From NCBI GenBank assembly GCA_031276875.1, contig JAISMG010000035.1, positions 1 through 56,754 of the forward strand: a stretch of DNA of 56,754 nucleotides. The letters run 5' to 3'. How positions within the stretch are numbered: the first letter of the stretch is position 1; each line of letters begins with the position of its first letter. Under the pieces are notes generated by a model. It searched no databases, was not told the DNA's origin, and saw nothing but the letters and a program-made list of their open reading frames with translations. Made by a program: the position numbers and the translations under genes. Positions 10,648-20,662 of the stretch are shown piece after piece. Source of the DNA: Candidatus Peribacteria bacterium (GTDB lineage Bacteria > Patescibacteriota > Gracilibacteria > Absconditabacterales > Absconditicoccaceae).

Positions 10648-11784
10648 ATGGCATTTGAAAATCCCCATCTTACCGACCCGAGAGAATACCTTCATTATCT
10701 GCTCAAAATCCATATCGATTATGCAGCGTCAGACTCTTATTTCACCTTTAATGAAGAACCTGCCTTGAGAGTTAATGATGAAATTTATAGACTCGTAGGA
10801 TTGGATAAATTTTCCGATGAAATGCTTACTGGCATTAGTGATGCCTTGATGGATGAAACGGATAAAAAACTTTTCACAGAAAACCTGAGTGTTGATATTG
10901 GATATATCGCTCACAATCGTAGATTTAGGATAAATATTTCCCAGCAATCCAACCATTTGATGATTGTTTTTAGGTTGTTCGCCGAAAAAGTCCCAACACT
11001 CGAAGACCTCGCATTGCCACCAGTTTTTAGACAACTTATGCAAAAAACAAGCTGAATTATTTTCGTGGCTGGTCCTACCGGTTCAGGAAAATCTACTACC
11101 CTCGCAGCAATGCTTGAAGAAATCAATCTCACCAAACAAAAACATATTATCACCCTTGAAGACCCGATTGAATATCTGTTCACTCCCAAAAAATCTCTCA
11201 TTGAACAGAAACAGCTTTGAAAAGATTTCACCAGCTTTGCATTAGCAATGAAATATGCATTGAGACAACGTCCCGATATTATCCTTTTTGGAGAAGCAAG
11301 AGACCCTGAAGGGATTAAAAATGCTATTGCCCTTGCCGAAACCTGACATCTCGTGCTTACCACTATTCACGCAAGGTCTGCGATGCAAACCGTAAATAAA
11401 ATCATTTCAATGTTCCCTGCTGACGAACAGTCCCAAGTGAGAAATCAGATTTCTGATAGTATGTCTGCCATCATTGTTCAGAAATTAGCAAAAAAAGTCT
11501 GATGAGGAATGCTTCCTGTCCAAGAAATTCTGCTTACCACTACCGCTGTAGAAAATATCATCAGAGAAAACAAACTCAATCAGCTCAACAACACTATTTA
11601 TAGTAGTAGAAATATGGGAATGCAATTACTAGAAGACCATATCGTTTACCTTGCCAGTAAAGGACTTATTGACCTCAATAGTGCGGTGAATATCGCAAAT
11701 GATACGGATTACTTGCTGAGAGAATTGCAAGCGAAAGGACTTTTACATCCTGCTCCTGCTGCTCCAGCTCCTCAAACGCAATAA
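10648..11784 (+). CDS. pilT: PilT-type retraction ATPase of type IV pili
   Basis: The protein has 378 residues. An N-terminal PAS-like region (about 1-105) precedes a RecA-like core with Walker [10 protein letters not shown], the Asp-box [11 protein letters not shown], Walker [15 protein letters not shown] and the His-box [14 protein letters not shown] encodes the Gly of TGH and two of the three Gly in [12 protein letters not shown]. It is a hexameric motor at the cytoplasmic base of the pilus that depolymerises pilin, used for twitching and DNA uptake. The C-terminus ends in an Ala/Pro-rich tail. The start ATG at 10648 gives [16 protein letters not shown]; an in-frame upstream ATG would add only a hydrophobic leader and is unlikely. 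The next gene follows after 24 nt, suggesting an operon. Confidence 0.93.
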
Positions 11785-11808
11785 TTTATTTCTTCCTCCT
11801 TTTTTCTT

Positions 11809-12453
11809 ATGATTGACCCTACAAGTGAAACTGCCTTGCCCCCATCAACAGGAGGATGAACGCCCCTTCCTCCCCAAGCTCCTGAAACACCTTCTTCTCC
11901 TACTCCAGAAAGTCAGCCTTCTTTTTCTGCTTGAACTTCTTCACTGTTCCAGCCTGTTGCACCACTTGAAAGTCTCGCAAAAGACACGCTCACTTCTGGG
12001 AAAACACTTATCAATGAATTCACCCAAGTCTGAACCGATACGTTTCAAAATCTCGGAACTATGATGGCGGAACCCGGCAAGCTTTTTCAGCCAACCAAAG
12101 CTGTTGCTACATTAGGTGGCTTTGCTAAAGATGTTGCGGTCGCTGGAGTAGAAAGTGCAAAAACCTTGGCAACCGATACGATAGGATTAGCGACGGGAGC
12201 AGTAGGAGATATGCTACAAATGGGAAAAGACGTTGCAAATATTTGGACAGAACCGCAAACAGGAGAGGGACTTTTCCAACCAAAGAAACCGTTGGAAGAG
12301 CTCACGAGCATTGGTTCTAAAGTACTAAAAAGCTGAGTAGCTCTGGCAGGAGGAACGGTAGGAACAGGTGCAAATATAGTAAAGAAAGTGATTTGAACAG
12401 GGACAGAACTTTTGAAAAAAGGATTGGGAATTTTTAAAAAGAAGAACCCTTAG
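11809..12453 (+). CDS. Pro-rich/Gly-Ala-rich protein downstream of pilT, unknown
   Basis: The protein has 214 residues. The first 60 are Pro/Ser/Thr-rich and disordered (LPPSTGGGTPLPPQAPET). The rest alternates Ala, Gly, Val and Lys in amphipathic stretches (GTDTFQNLGTMM, ATGAVGDMLQMGKDV) and ends KKGLGIFKKKNP. Five UGA codons are read as Gly. No family is recognised. It is probably co-transcribed with pilT, so a pilus- or membrane-associated role is conceivable. Confidence 0.65.
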
Positions 12454-12496
12454 CATTATTTTATCTAACATACCATATCTAATGTATTATATTTTT

Positions 12497-13141
12497 ATGG
12501 ACGAATGATGAGATTTATGATTTGATTTTACAAAAACAAAAACTAGTCGTTATTTTGTGATGACTTTTCTTTTGGTGTATAATAAGAAACCTTTAGAAAA
12601 AATTGTAAAAAAACTTTTTTATGGATTAACAAAAAAGCAAATCAAGAAATCGTGATGAATATTACACGCTGTGCAAGAATTACCTGAAACAAATAGTAAA
12701 TTTTTACAACTTTGTAGCAAACAAAAAGATATTAAAATTATGGCTCTCTACATCAAAAAAACACCATCTTATAATCCAAATTCCAATGAGAAACATATTC
12801 TCTATAATCATATTGCTAGTATTCTATTAAAAAAATTGGTAGAAAAAAAGATACTATCAACAAATGAAAGTATTGAATTTATCGCTTCTCGTAGAGAAAC
12901 TAAAAAAATGCTTAATACAATGTTTATTTCTTGTTTATGGGAAACTGCAAAAAAAGCAAATTTGAATATAAAAATTTCTATCAAACCACCTCAAGAAGAA
13001 AAAGGATTACAAGTAGTAGATGTACTCTGTTGGAGTATCTATCAAAAATATGAACATCAACAACAATATTATAGTAGTATTATAGCATCCCAAATTATCA
13101 TTCTTGAAGAATTGAAAAACCCCATACGCACGCTACCCTAA
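12497..13141 (+). CDS. DUF3800 family protein
   Basis: The protein has 214 residues. It begins MDEGGDLGF, matching the N-terminal DESG-like Asp motif of DUF3800, whose fold is RNase H-like. Three of those Gly codons are UGA. It continues with SRYFVMTFLLV, then ALYIKKTP, KHILYNHIASILL and EFIASRRET, in the order expected for the family, and ends with a Gln/Tyr-rich helix. A catalytic role on nucleic acids is proposed for the family but not demonstrated. A TATTAT-like box lies only a few bases before the ATG, so the message may be nearly leaderless. Confidence 0.75.
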
Positions 13142-13269
13142 TTGAATAGGGATCGAGACAGGGAACCTACGGAGCCCCTACGTATGAGGATTTACTTTCG
13201 TTAGAAAGTATACTCAAAAAAAAATAAAAATCAAGTAAAAATTAACGAAAGAAAATTATGGTAAAATAA
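13142..13269. other. Intergenic strip with hairpin
   Basis: Contains the hairpin ACTTTC-GTTA-GAAAGT near 13192-13208 followed by an A-rich stretch. The word TTAGAAAGTATACT at 13201 recurs exactly at about 44992. It may be a weak terminator for the DUF3800 gene. Confidence 0.35.
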
Positions 13270-13371
13270 AAAATACTATACCCCACATTTTCAAATGTCA
13301 ACTCATTACCTCTTGCAAAAGCCAGTTCTTTTCGTATAGTAAAATCAAATTTATTCATTCCTTGTTGAATA

Positions 13372-13659
13372 ATGCCAAAATCTCCCCTCATCAAACTTCC
13401 TAATATTTGACCAACTTCTGCAGAAGCTTTAAAAAAAATCTGAATTACCACACCAGAAGAATTTCTTGCAAGAGACCCTTATGAAGTCTTTTATGCATTA
13501 AAAACAAAGGTAGACCCAACTCTTTGTCGCTGTGTATTGGCTAGTATTGTCGGAGCAAAACAAGGAGTGAAACGAAATACTATACGTATCACTGCAACAC
13601 AAGAATTTGAAAAACGTTATTCCGAAATGCAGTGGAAAACGGTCCGAAAATGATGTTAA
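13372..13659 (+). CDS. Stand-alone TfoX C-terminal-like (helix-hairpin-helix) protein
   Basis: The protein has 95 residues. The core IKLPNIGPTSAEALKKIGI, then TTPEEFLARDPYEVFYALK, aligns with the TfoX C-terminal domain, a helix-hairpin-helix-like fold. There is no TfoX N-terminal domain. UGA codes for Gly in NIGP and KKIGI. The start is the first in-frame ATG after TAA at 13267. TfoX/Sxy activates competence genes in gammaproteobacteria, but stand-alone C-terminal domains occur widely with unknown roles, so a competence function is only suggestive here. Confidence 0.7.
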
Positions 13660-13667
13660 GATACTAT

Positions 13668-13676
13668 TGATATAAT
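13668..13676 (+). promoter_or_regulatory. Extended -10 promoter of gyrA
   Basis: TGATATAAT gives the TGnTATAAT extended -10 pattern, 32 nt before the gyrA ATG. No good -35 is visible. The transcript would start about 25 nt upstream of the ATG with a pyrimidine-rich leader. Confidence 0.5.
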
Positions 13677-13707
13677 GAACTTTTTTTTACTTTTTTGTCT
13701 TCTATAA

Positions 13708-16365
13708 ATGCCAGAAAACGAAACACCTCTCCTCCCTGCAAATCAGGAAATCAACCATCCCTTGGAAAAGGAAATCTCCCAATCCTACATTGATTACTCA
13801 ATGTCCGTCATCGTGTCCCGTGCCTTACCTGACACCAGAGATGGACTCAAACCCGTCGTGAGAAGAATTCTCTACGCGATGTACCAAACCAATAACTTCT
13901 TCAACCAAAAGCATAAAAAATCTGCAAGAATTGTCGGAGAAGTAATGGGAAAATACCATCCTCACGGAGATAGCTCCATTTATGAAGCGATGGTACGTCT
14001 CGCTCAACCGCGAGCAATGAGGTATCCTCTCGTTGATGGACAGGGAAACTTTGGCTCAATTGACGGAGACGGAGCAGCAGCAATGAGGTACACCGAAGCC
14101 AGAATGACCAAACTCGCAGAAGAAATGCTCGCTGACATCGAACAAGATACCGTAGCTCGAAGAGACAATTTCGACGCAACCGTCCAAGAACCCGTAATGC
14201 TTCCGACCAAATTCCCCAACCACCTCTGCAATGGAACAATGGGAATTGCCGTAGGAATGGCCACCAATATGGCACCACACAATCTCAATGAAGTATTGGA
14301 CGCCAGCCTTTTATTACTCCAGAAAGAAGGAAAAGAAATTCCAAACACTTTCGCTACCGAAACCACTGATAACGTATCCCCCTGAGAAGGGGGAGACTCC
14401 GACGAAGTCGGAGAGGGGGTTTCTACACAACCTATGGTAAAATATGAAGTCAGCATTGATGAAATTATGGATATTATCAAAGGACCAGATTTTCCTACCT
14501 GATGAGTAATTTTCGACCCAGCAAATATCAAAGAAGTCTACAAAAGAGGAAAAGGCTGAATTGTCGTTCGCGGAAAAACCCATACAGAAGTGTACGAAGA
14601 CTCCCACGTAATCGTGATTGATGAAATCCCGTATTTCGTGAATAAATCTTCCCTTGTGGCAAAAATCGGTGAACTCGTCGTGGACAAAAAAATTGACGGT
14701 ATCGCCGACATCAGAGACGAAAGTAATAAGAACAAAAATAGAATTGTTCTCTACCTCCGCAAAGGAGTTGACCCGGACGCCATTTTGATTTTGCTCTACA
14801 AATTTACTGAATTGCAAACCAATTTTAATATCAATAATGTTTCCCTCGTGGACAATGCCACTCAGCCGAGATTGCTCAATATCAAGGATTTATTGATGGA
14901 ATTTGTTTTGTTCAGAAGGGAAGTGGTCTTCAAAAGGTCTACCTTCCAGCTCAATAAAGCCAAAGACAGACTGCATATTCTCGAAGGACTGAAAAAAGCG
15001 ATTGATATTATTGATGAAGTGATTGCGACGATTAGAGCTTCAGAAAGCAGAGCAGAAGCAAAAAATAATCTGATGACCACGTTTGAATTTTCTGAAGCAC
15101 AAGCTGAGTACATCCTCCAAATGAGATTACAATCTCTCGTTGGATTGGAAATCCAGAAAATTACCGATGAAATCGAAGAGAAAAAAAGGCTGATTACCGA
15201 ACTCACGGAAATCATCAATAACCCTGCGAGACTCGATGAAATCGTTGCAGAAGAATTCGCCTACATAAAAGCCAAATACGGAGACGAAAGAAAAACGGAA
15301 GTTTCCGACAATACCGAAGTCTACAATATCGCTGGAAGTATCAAAGCTTTACAAGCCCAAGCTGACAAAATCAAAGAAGATGTAATTTGCCGAATTGGAA
15401 ATGACTTTTCACTCAGAGTTTTATACCAATCTAGAGTACAAGTCATCCCAGAAGAAACGCTTGATTTAATCTACACCCAAAACCAAGACAAACTCATCAT
15501 CATTACCGACCTCGGAGAACTCGTGGTGCAGAGATTGAAAGACTTTGGAGGACTGACAATGGCAAAACCTGCCATCAATCTCAAAAAACACTTTGCGTTA
15601 AAAGGAAAAATCGTGTTTGCCAAAACTTTGCATTTCTCTTATGACCATCTCGTATTTCTGACGAACCAAAATAATATCAAAAAGATTGACAAAAATCTCG
15701 TTCTTTCCTTCAAAAAGTTTCCGACGATTATTATGAATTTACAACCAAAAGAAAAAATTCTGAGTGTAGAAGCCGTGAATGATAGCGACAATATCGGTAT
15801 TCTCACCAAACAAGGACGAATGCTCTTGTTCCCTGCCGCAGATATCCGCCCAATGGGAAAAACTGCTGGTGGAGTCAAAGCCATTGATTTGCAGGACGAA
15901 AGCGATGAAGTAGCCAATCTTTTCTTACACAAAGGAGAACCTTTCATCCTTATTCATTCTGATAAAAACGGAAAACTGCTTTCTCTGGAAGATTTGAGAA
16001 TTTGGAAACGTGCCAGAAAAGGACAAGTCGTGATGACAGGAAAAGAAACTTTGGAAGGTGGAATTTCCATTATTGAGGGAGCTGTACGTATCAGATTTGA
16101 TGATGGAAGTATGAAAACGCTGCATTCCAACGATATTCGTCTTGATGAACCAGAAACGCCACTGCACAAAATGGTTGACCAGCACATTGATGTAATTTAT
16201 CGTCCACGAGAAGAAAAAGAGGAAAATATTAAGTATAAAGAAGAGAAGAAAAAATCAGAATGACAAAGCTGACCCAATTTATTTGAGGTAACTGATGAAG
16301 AGTCAGCTTCTTCAACTGATGAAGTTTCTGAGGAATGAGAGGAAATTTGATGAACTGTGGAGTAA
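13708..16365 (+). CDS. gyrA: DNA gyrase subunit A
   Basis: The protein has 885 residues. The N-terminal breakage-reunion domain has [40 protein letters not shown] and the catalytic Tyr in [12 protein letters not shown]. The GyrA C-terminal beta-pinwheel begins near residue 530. The usual GyrA-box (QRRGGKG) is not conserved; [10 protein letters not shown] is at the equivalent position. Nine UGA codons are read as Gly. Near residue 225 a G/C-rich palindromic element (14378-14420) is inserted in frame and gives [14 protein letters not shown]. The tail after [10 protein letters not shown] is acidic and Gly-containing. With GyrB (not in the window) it introduces negative supercoils. ParC is the alternative, but length and CTD favour GyrA. 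Confidence 0.93.
14378..14420. repeat. Palindromic G/C-rich element inserted in frame in gyrA
   Basis: The element opens CCCCCTGAGAAGGGGGAGA and contains a perfect hairpin, CTCCGAC-GAA-GTCGGAG (14397-14413), closing with GAGAGGGGGT. Its base composition contrasts sharply with the AT-rich surroundings. It adds about 14 residues between conserved GyrA segments. Similar elements lie at 38849-38900 and 49202-49257. Confidence 0.6.
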
Positions 16366-16454
16366 ATCTAAAGTCAAATATTAAATATCTAAATACATTC
16401 AAGAAGGAATACTTAATGGTGGAAATATTTCGTGATTGAGTTAGTGGTACTTTA

Positions 16455-17360
16455 CTATAATCTTATACAAATAAATCAACAATCTATTTGGTCGTCATCA
16501 TTACCTCCTACATAAAGTTTTCGAGTAGTTCTTCATAAGGTTTCCCATCAATAGGTTTCAACACCATTAGGGGTTGCCCACTCTGTTTTTGTAGTAGGTG
16601 TAGCATAACAGTATTCACTACATTCTGCACAATATCATCCTTTGGTTGAGTACGTTACACTATTGATAATACAAAAGTCTACATCTGAAACTGTATAGCT
16701 TTCTGATGCTCCTCCTACATTTCTTGAATTTAATCCAACGTACATATATTGAGGAGATGATGAAAGATTACCAATGGTACTACTGAGGGTATTTATACGA
16801 TTGGTCAAATTAGTATTATTAGTATTAACGGTACTACTGAGGGTATTTATACGATTAGTCAAATTAGTATTATTAGTATTAACGGTACCACTGAGGGTAT
16901 TTATACGATTGGTCAAATTAGTATTATTAGTATTAACAGTACCACTGAGGGTATTTATACGATTGGTCAAATTAGTATTATTAGTATTAACGGTACCACT
17001 GAGAGTATTTATACGATTGGTCAAATTAGTATTATTAGTATTAACAGTACCACTGAGTGAATTTATACGATTAGTCAAATTAGTATTATTAGTATTAACA
17101 GTATCATTGAGGGTATTTATACGATTATTTACCGTTAAAATACTATTTACAATTCCTGAAACTTTATCAACCAAATAATCCCAATTACCAGCTGTAAGTT
17201 GATGACCAGCTTTGTCTGACTTTATTTCATCCAGTGACGAGGGTAAAGCTAAGGTGATAATTGTCCCGCCTAGAAGTACGACCGACACAAAGATAACTAC
17301 GCTGACCAAAGACTTCAAACACCGTTCCTTGCAGTGTTGAAAAAGAGTTGTTTTTTTCAT
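16455..17360 (-). CDS. Surface protein with N-terminal anchor and 18-residue tandem repeats
   Basis: The protein has 301 residues. A basic N-terminus and one hydrophobic helix (about 18-38) are followed by a module, LDEIKSDKAGHQLTAGNW, that is shared with the surface protein at the right end of the window. Six copies of TVNTNNTNLTNRINTLSG (residues 87-194) suggest an elongated coiled-coil or fibre stalk. The C-terminal region is Cys-rich (CAECSEYCY) with Trp and Thr, and may be a receptor-binding tip. The protein is probably displayed on the outer face. The gene is preceded by a structured leader RNA and a terminator. The start CCAATGAAA matches that of the paralogue. It ends in TAG. Confidence 0.75.
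16779..17102 (-). repeat. Six tandem 54-bp coding repeats
   Basis: Each unit encodes TVNTNNTNLTNRINTLSG with only silent or conservative differences between copies. Near-identity at DNA level indicates recent expansion. Copy number is likely to vary between strains. Confidence 0.9.
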
Positions 17361-17371
17361 TGGAATAGAAA

Positions 17372-17403
17372 GAAAAATATAAAAAGCACCCTGCTAATGG
17401 GTG
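17372..17403 (-). terminator. Intrinsic terminator between leader RNA and surface-protein start
   Basis: On the minus strand CACCC-ATTAGCA-GGGTG is followed by TTTTTATATTTTT, ending about a dozen bases before the ATG. Because it lies upstream of the gene in the same orientation, it would act as an attenuator or end a short leader RNA. Confidence 0.7.
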
Positions 17404-17537
17404 TCAATAATCGAATATCTAGAAATGTTGGAATTTCTATCTACCAGACTAATCATAAGCAAGAGTGCTTTGGTGGTCTGATAAACAAAAAACTTTCCTA
17501 ATTTTCCAAAAAAATCATTTCTAATTCGATTATTGAC
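17403..17537 (-). ncRNA. Candidate structured leader RNA upstream of surface protein
   Basis: A perfect 14-bp inverted repeat (GTCAATAATCGAAT at 17403-17416 against 17524-17537) closes the element. Inside it TAGAAATG/CATTTCTA (17420-17427 and 17516-17523) can stack on it. Further in are CAGAC/GTCTG (17445-17449, 17476-17480) and AAGCA/TGCTT (17457-17461, 17466-17470). An alternative local hairpin, AGAAAT/ATTTCT (17421-17426, 17433-17438), competes with the second stem, as in a switch. A TATACT box just beyond 17537 places the likely transcript start at the base of the structure. A second element of the same architecture precedes the paralogous gene at 55905. Confidence 0.6.
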
Positions 17538-17572
17538 GACGACATAGTATACATTTGTAATAAAAAATCAAA

Positions 17573-17662
17573 TCTTTTTTTCTGCTGGAAGTTTACCTAG
17601 CAAATCCCTATTTCGCATCTTTTTTTCTGCTGGAAGTTTACCTAGCAAATCCCTATTTCGCA
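17573..17662. repeat. Perfect tandem duplication of a 45-bp unit
   Basis: The unit opens with TC and seven T, then CTGCTGGAAGTTTACCTAG, and ends TATTTCGCA. It occurs at 17573-17617 and 17618-17662 with no mismatch seen. Each copy contains TTACCTAG, which is complementary to CTAGGTAA at about 17688-17695, so either copy can form a hairpin with that arm. Confidence 0.85.
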
Positions 17663-17971
17663 ATAAAATTTTCTCTGACCCATACCACTAGGTAAGTAGT
17701 TGTTCTAAGTTTTATGCAATGTAAATTATATCTATTTCTCAGAAAACCACAAATTTTAATTGAGATTTTATGGGAAATTCTTCCAGTATTTCTTGCATTT
17801 ACGGAAAAAATAATCTAAAAGTTTCCGTCTTTTACGGAAATAATTAAAAAATTAAAATACGATGAAAAACATTTTTTCCCTTTACTTCACTTTCATTTGA
17901 AATTGCTTCCCAAAACCATATACCATAAGTATCTCAAAACCAGCTTTTTATCTTTTTTCCCCTCCATTCCA
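17663..17971. other. Intergenic region before dnaN
   Basis: No gene is visible. It contains TTTCCGT-CTTTT-ACGGAAA near 17821-17842, the CTAGGTAA arm described with the 45-bp repeats, and a CAGCTTTTT word at 17941. Despite the proximity of dnaN, no convincing DnaA boxes were seen. Confidence 0.4.
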
Positions 17972-19117
17972 ATGAAAATCACGATTGAACTTGCTAAACT
18001 CGTTGATGTGGTAGACATCGCAACTCGCTTTGTTTCCAAAAATTCAACCCTCCCCATCCTCCAAAACATTTACCTCAAGGCATCTATCGATAACCTCATC
18101 ATCAGAGCTACAGATATGGAAAAATACGTGGAAATCGAAATCCCTTGTGACATCAAACTTGAAGGAGCAATTACCATCAATGCCAAAACCTTTCTGGACC
18201 TGTTGAGAACCATTGAAGAAAAAGAGGTGGAACTTTCCGTTAATCCTCAAACCAATCAAATGCTTATTCGCTCCGCAGAAGATGAATTTGAAATCAATGG
18301 AATTCCTGCAAGCGAATACGTTGCTCTCCCAGAAATCCCCCAAACCAATATGATTACGCTGGAAACCCAAAGTTTCATTACCGGAGTGGAAAGAGTGGAA
18401 TATACTATTACCGAAAAAAACTTTTCTCCTGTGTTAACGGGAGTACTCATCAAAACCAAAACAGAAACAAGTGGAGGAAAAAAATTAGTCTTTGTGGGAA
18501 CAGATTCGTTCAGGATTGCGGAATTCAAAATCCCTTCAAATATTGAGACAGATTTTTCTCTGATTATCCCCAAAGTGGCTATCAATGACATCAAAGCCAT
18601 TGCCAAATATGCTGTGGAAAAAGAGGTTCCCGATATGCAACTCAAATATTCTGAAAATCTGATTGCCTTTGCCTATAGCATTGAGGACATCAAAATTACG
18701 GCAACTTCTCTGCTCATCCAAGGAAATTTTCCTGACTATGAAAGAGAAGAGATTATGCCGACTACCTTCACTACTACTATTCTGGTAGATAAATCTCTGT
18801 GTGAAAAAGCTATCAAAAAAATCTGAATTCTGACCAAAGATATCAATAATTTTATTCAGATTGAAACCCAAGGAGATAGCGTGGTGATTTCTTCAGGGAA
18901 AACCGATAAAGGAGCTGGGAAAACCAAAATTAACGCTATCATTGAAGGGGAACAGATGACGTTTGCGGTGAATGGAAGATACATTACGGATTTTGTGAGA
19001 GCAATGGAAAGTGAAGAGCTGGTTTTTAATCTCGTTGACCACCAAAAACCGATGATTATCACCGACAAAGGAAATGATGTGTACAAATATGTAGTCAGAC
19101 CGTTGATTAGCAATTAG
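17972..19117 (+). CDS. dnaN: DNA polymerase III beta subunit (sliding clamp)
   Basis: The protein has 381 residues, the typical length. It begins MKITIELAKLVDVVDIATRF, and NSTLPILQNIYLKA matches the conserved first-domain segment (TLPILSNVLL-like). FVGTDSFRIAEFK matches the central ATDGHRLA-like motif, and the C-terminal PLISN replaces the usual PMR(L). The UGA at 18823-18825 gives Gly in KKIGILTK. The ring-shaped dimer holds polymerase on DNA. The ATG chosen follows a CTTTTTATCTTTTTTCCCC tract; a longer upstream frame lacks conserved sequence. The pseudopilin gene follows after 25 nt. Confidence 0.95.
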
Positions 19118-19142
19118 CATTTTATTTCTCTTTCTATAAGCT

Positions 19143-19778
19143 GTGAATAATAGAGCATTTACTATGGTAGAAATTGTCATCGTCATCACCATCATTGGTA
19201 TCCTTTCCATAGGAATTGCTCCTTTTTTTGATAATAATGAAAGGACAAAGCTCTATAAAGCTGAAACCTGCATCAACGAAATTGATGGAAAAATCAAAAA
19301 CTTTGCTAATGCTGCACTCACCAGCAAACAAATCAGAATAGGAACAGAGAAAGTATTTCCGGATTACTACCTTATCGAGTTCCAGACCGGAAGCCAAACT
19401 ATTGTTTTCAAGGCAAAAACTTGAGCCACTGCTACCTTTCAGCATTATGAAACGTGGTCGCTTTCCACAGGTTGCACCAAAGAACGTGTCAGTTTTGAGT
19501 TTGGAAGTGGTACTTCATTGTCAGGTATTACGATGAATAGAGGATTTCGCCAAATCCAACCCAGCGAACTGTTTACGTTTTCTTTGGATAATAATACAAA
19601 ATTTATAGGCGAAATTGTAATGAATGTTTGCCTTGGTGATGATGGCTGTTCCCCTTCGTATGCTTCCAAAGCATTTGTTAAACGGAAAGTAGATAGTAGG
19701 TCTCAAGGAATTTACCTCAAAAAATGTCTTTTTTATACTGAAACCGACGCTAATAAATGTGAGCAGCGAGAAACTTAA
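19143..19778 (+). CDS. Type IV/II pseudopilin
   Basis: The protein has 211 residues and starts at GTG. NNRAFTMVEIVIVITIIGIL is the class III signal: a short leader, cleavage before Phe, Glu at +5 and a hydrophobic helix. The -1 residue is Ala where Gly is usual. The globular part has Cys pairs (INE...; TGCTK; VCLGDDGCS; KKCLF), typical of minor pilins. It is presumably processed by PilD and used in a pilus or competence pseudopilus with PilT. It overlaps the next gene by 22 nt. Confidence 0.82.
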
Positions 19779-20662
19779 TTGACACCCTAAATGCCCAGCA
19801 TTATCTGCTTTTTTATAAATTGATGCACTATCCCGTTCCCAAAATACTGGAACCGTTTTTAGAAGGAAAAAAAAACTGACCTTCTGTTTATTTTTATCCC
19901 GAATATCGCAAAAAACTTTCCCCACAAACCTTATCTTCAATAGCTACCAGCTTCTCCCGAACTCATAAAAATCCACTTATGAACGATTATCTTTCTGAAA
20001 TCGAAAAATACGCCACTCTTTACAAATCCCTTCCTTTCGTGGAAGAAATCTACCTTTGCAACTCGATTACTTTCAACGCCCTTCACGAACATTCCGACAT
20101 TGACCTTTTTATTATCACCCGCCCCGGTAGAATTCGAACCGCAAAATTTCGAGCAATGGTGATGTTTACTTTCGCAGGGATTAAGAGGTCATTGAAAAAA
20201 AAAGAAAAAAAAGTCTGTCTCAGCTTTTTCATTACTGCTGATTATCAAAATTTATATGCCCTTTCTTTACCTCATTTGGATATTTATTTAAGTTATCGAA
20301 TTCAACATCTCGTTCTTCTCTATCATGTTGAAACTACGAAACCACCAGAAATTTTCAAAAAAAATAAACGAGTGCAGGGCATTCTTCCCAATTATCCGGG
20401 TAAACAATGTATTTTTTTGGGCAATCAAGTGTTCAGCTGAAAAACAGCATTTAAAAAGCTGATAGAACGAATGGGAAAAGGTATTATTGGAGATATTGGA
20501 GAGATGTTCGTGAAACTACTTCAGCTTTTTGTTATCCGTTTGAAAATTTTACGAGACCCGGAGAGAAACAAAGACGTCATCGTTAACGACCAAATGTTGA
20601 AATTTCATCAAGACATTAGAAAAAAAGTCAGCTTGAAGTATAGCATACTGATTAAGAAATAA
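19757..20662 (+). CDS. Nucleotidyltransferase-fold protein
   Basis: The protein has 301 residues. The start ATG is followed directly by UGA (Met-Gly) and lies inside the pseudopilin gene, so the two are translationally coupled. The segment LCNSITFNALHEHSDIDLFI is the pol-beta nucleotidyltransferase motif (usually GS...SDxD), with Asn-Ser in place of Gly-Ser. Upstream residues (MHYPVPKILEPFLEG) resemble small NTase proteins of unknown substrate. The C-terminal half is basic. Transfer of a nucleotide to RNA, protein or a small molecule is possible. An ORF starting at the ATG at 19979 would omit a well-formed N-terminal region. Confidence 0.7.

Noticed and set aside
13142-13215. Possible tRNA or insertion-sequence end
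   Set aside because: No cloverleaf pairing, no CCA/T-loop sequence and no terminal inverted repeat could be assembled.
13242-13451. Minus-strand frame of 69 residues
   Set aside because: Overlaps the TfoX-C-like gene on the plus strand, which has clear family motifs.
16779-17102. CRISPR-like spaced repeats
   Set aside because: The 54-bp units are contiguous and protein-coding, with no unique spacers. No CRISPR array was seen anywhere in the window.
16774-17178. Plus-strand frame of 134 residues with VFIRLVKLVLLVLTV repeats
   Set aside because: It is the antisense of the 54-bp repeats in the minus-strand surface gene, which has a signal anchor, a conserved module and a leader.
17663-17971. 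Replication origin next to dnaN
   Set aside because: No DnaA boxes, no dnaA gene and no AT-rich unwinding element flanked by boxes; only repeats unrelated to known origins.
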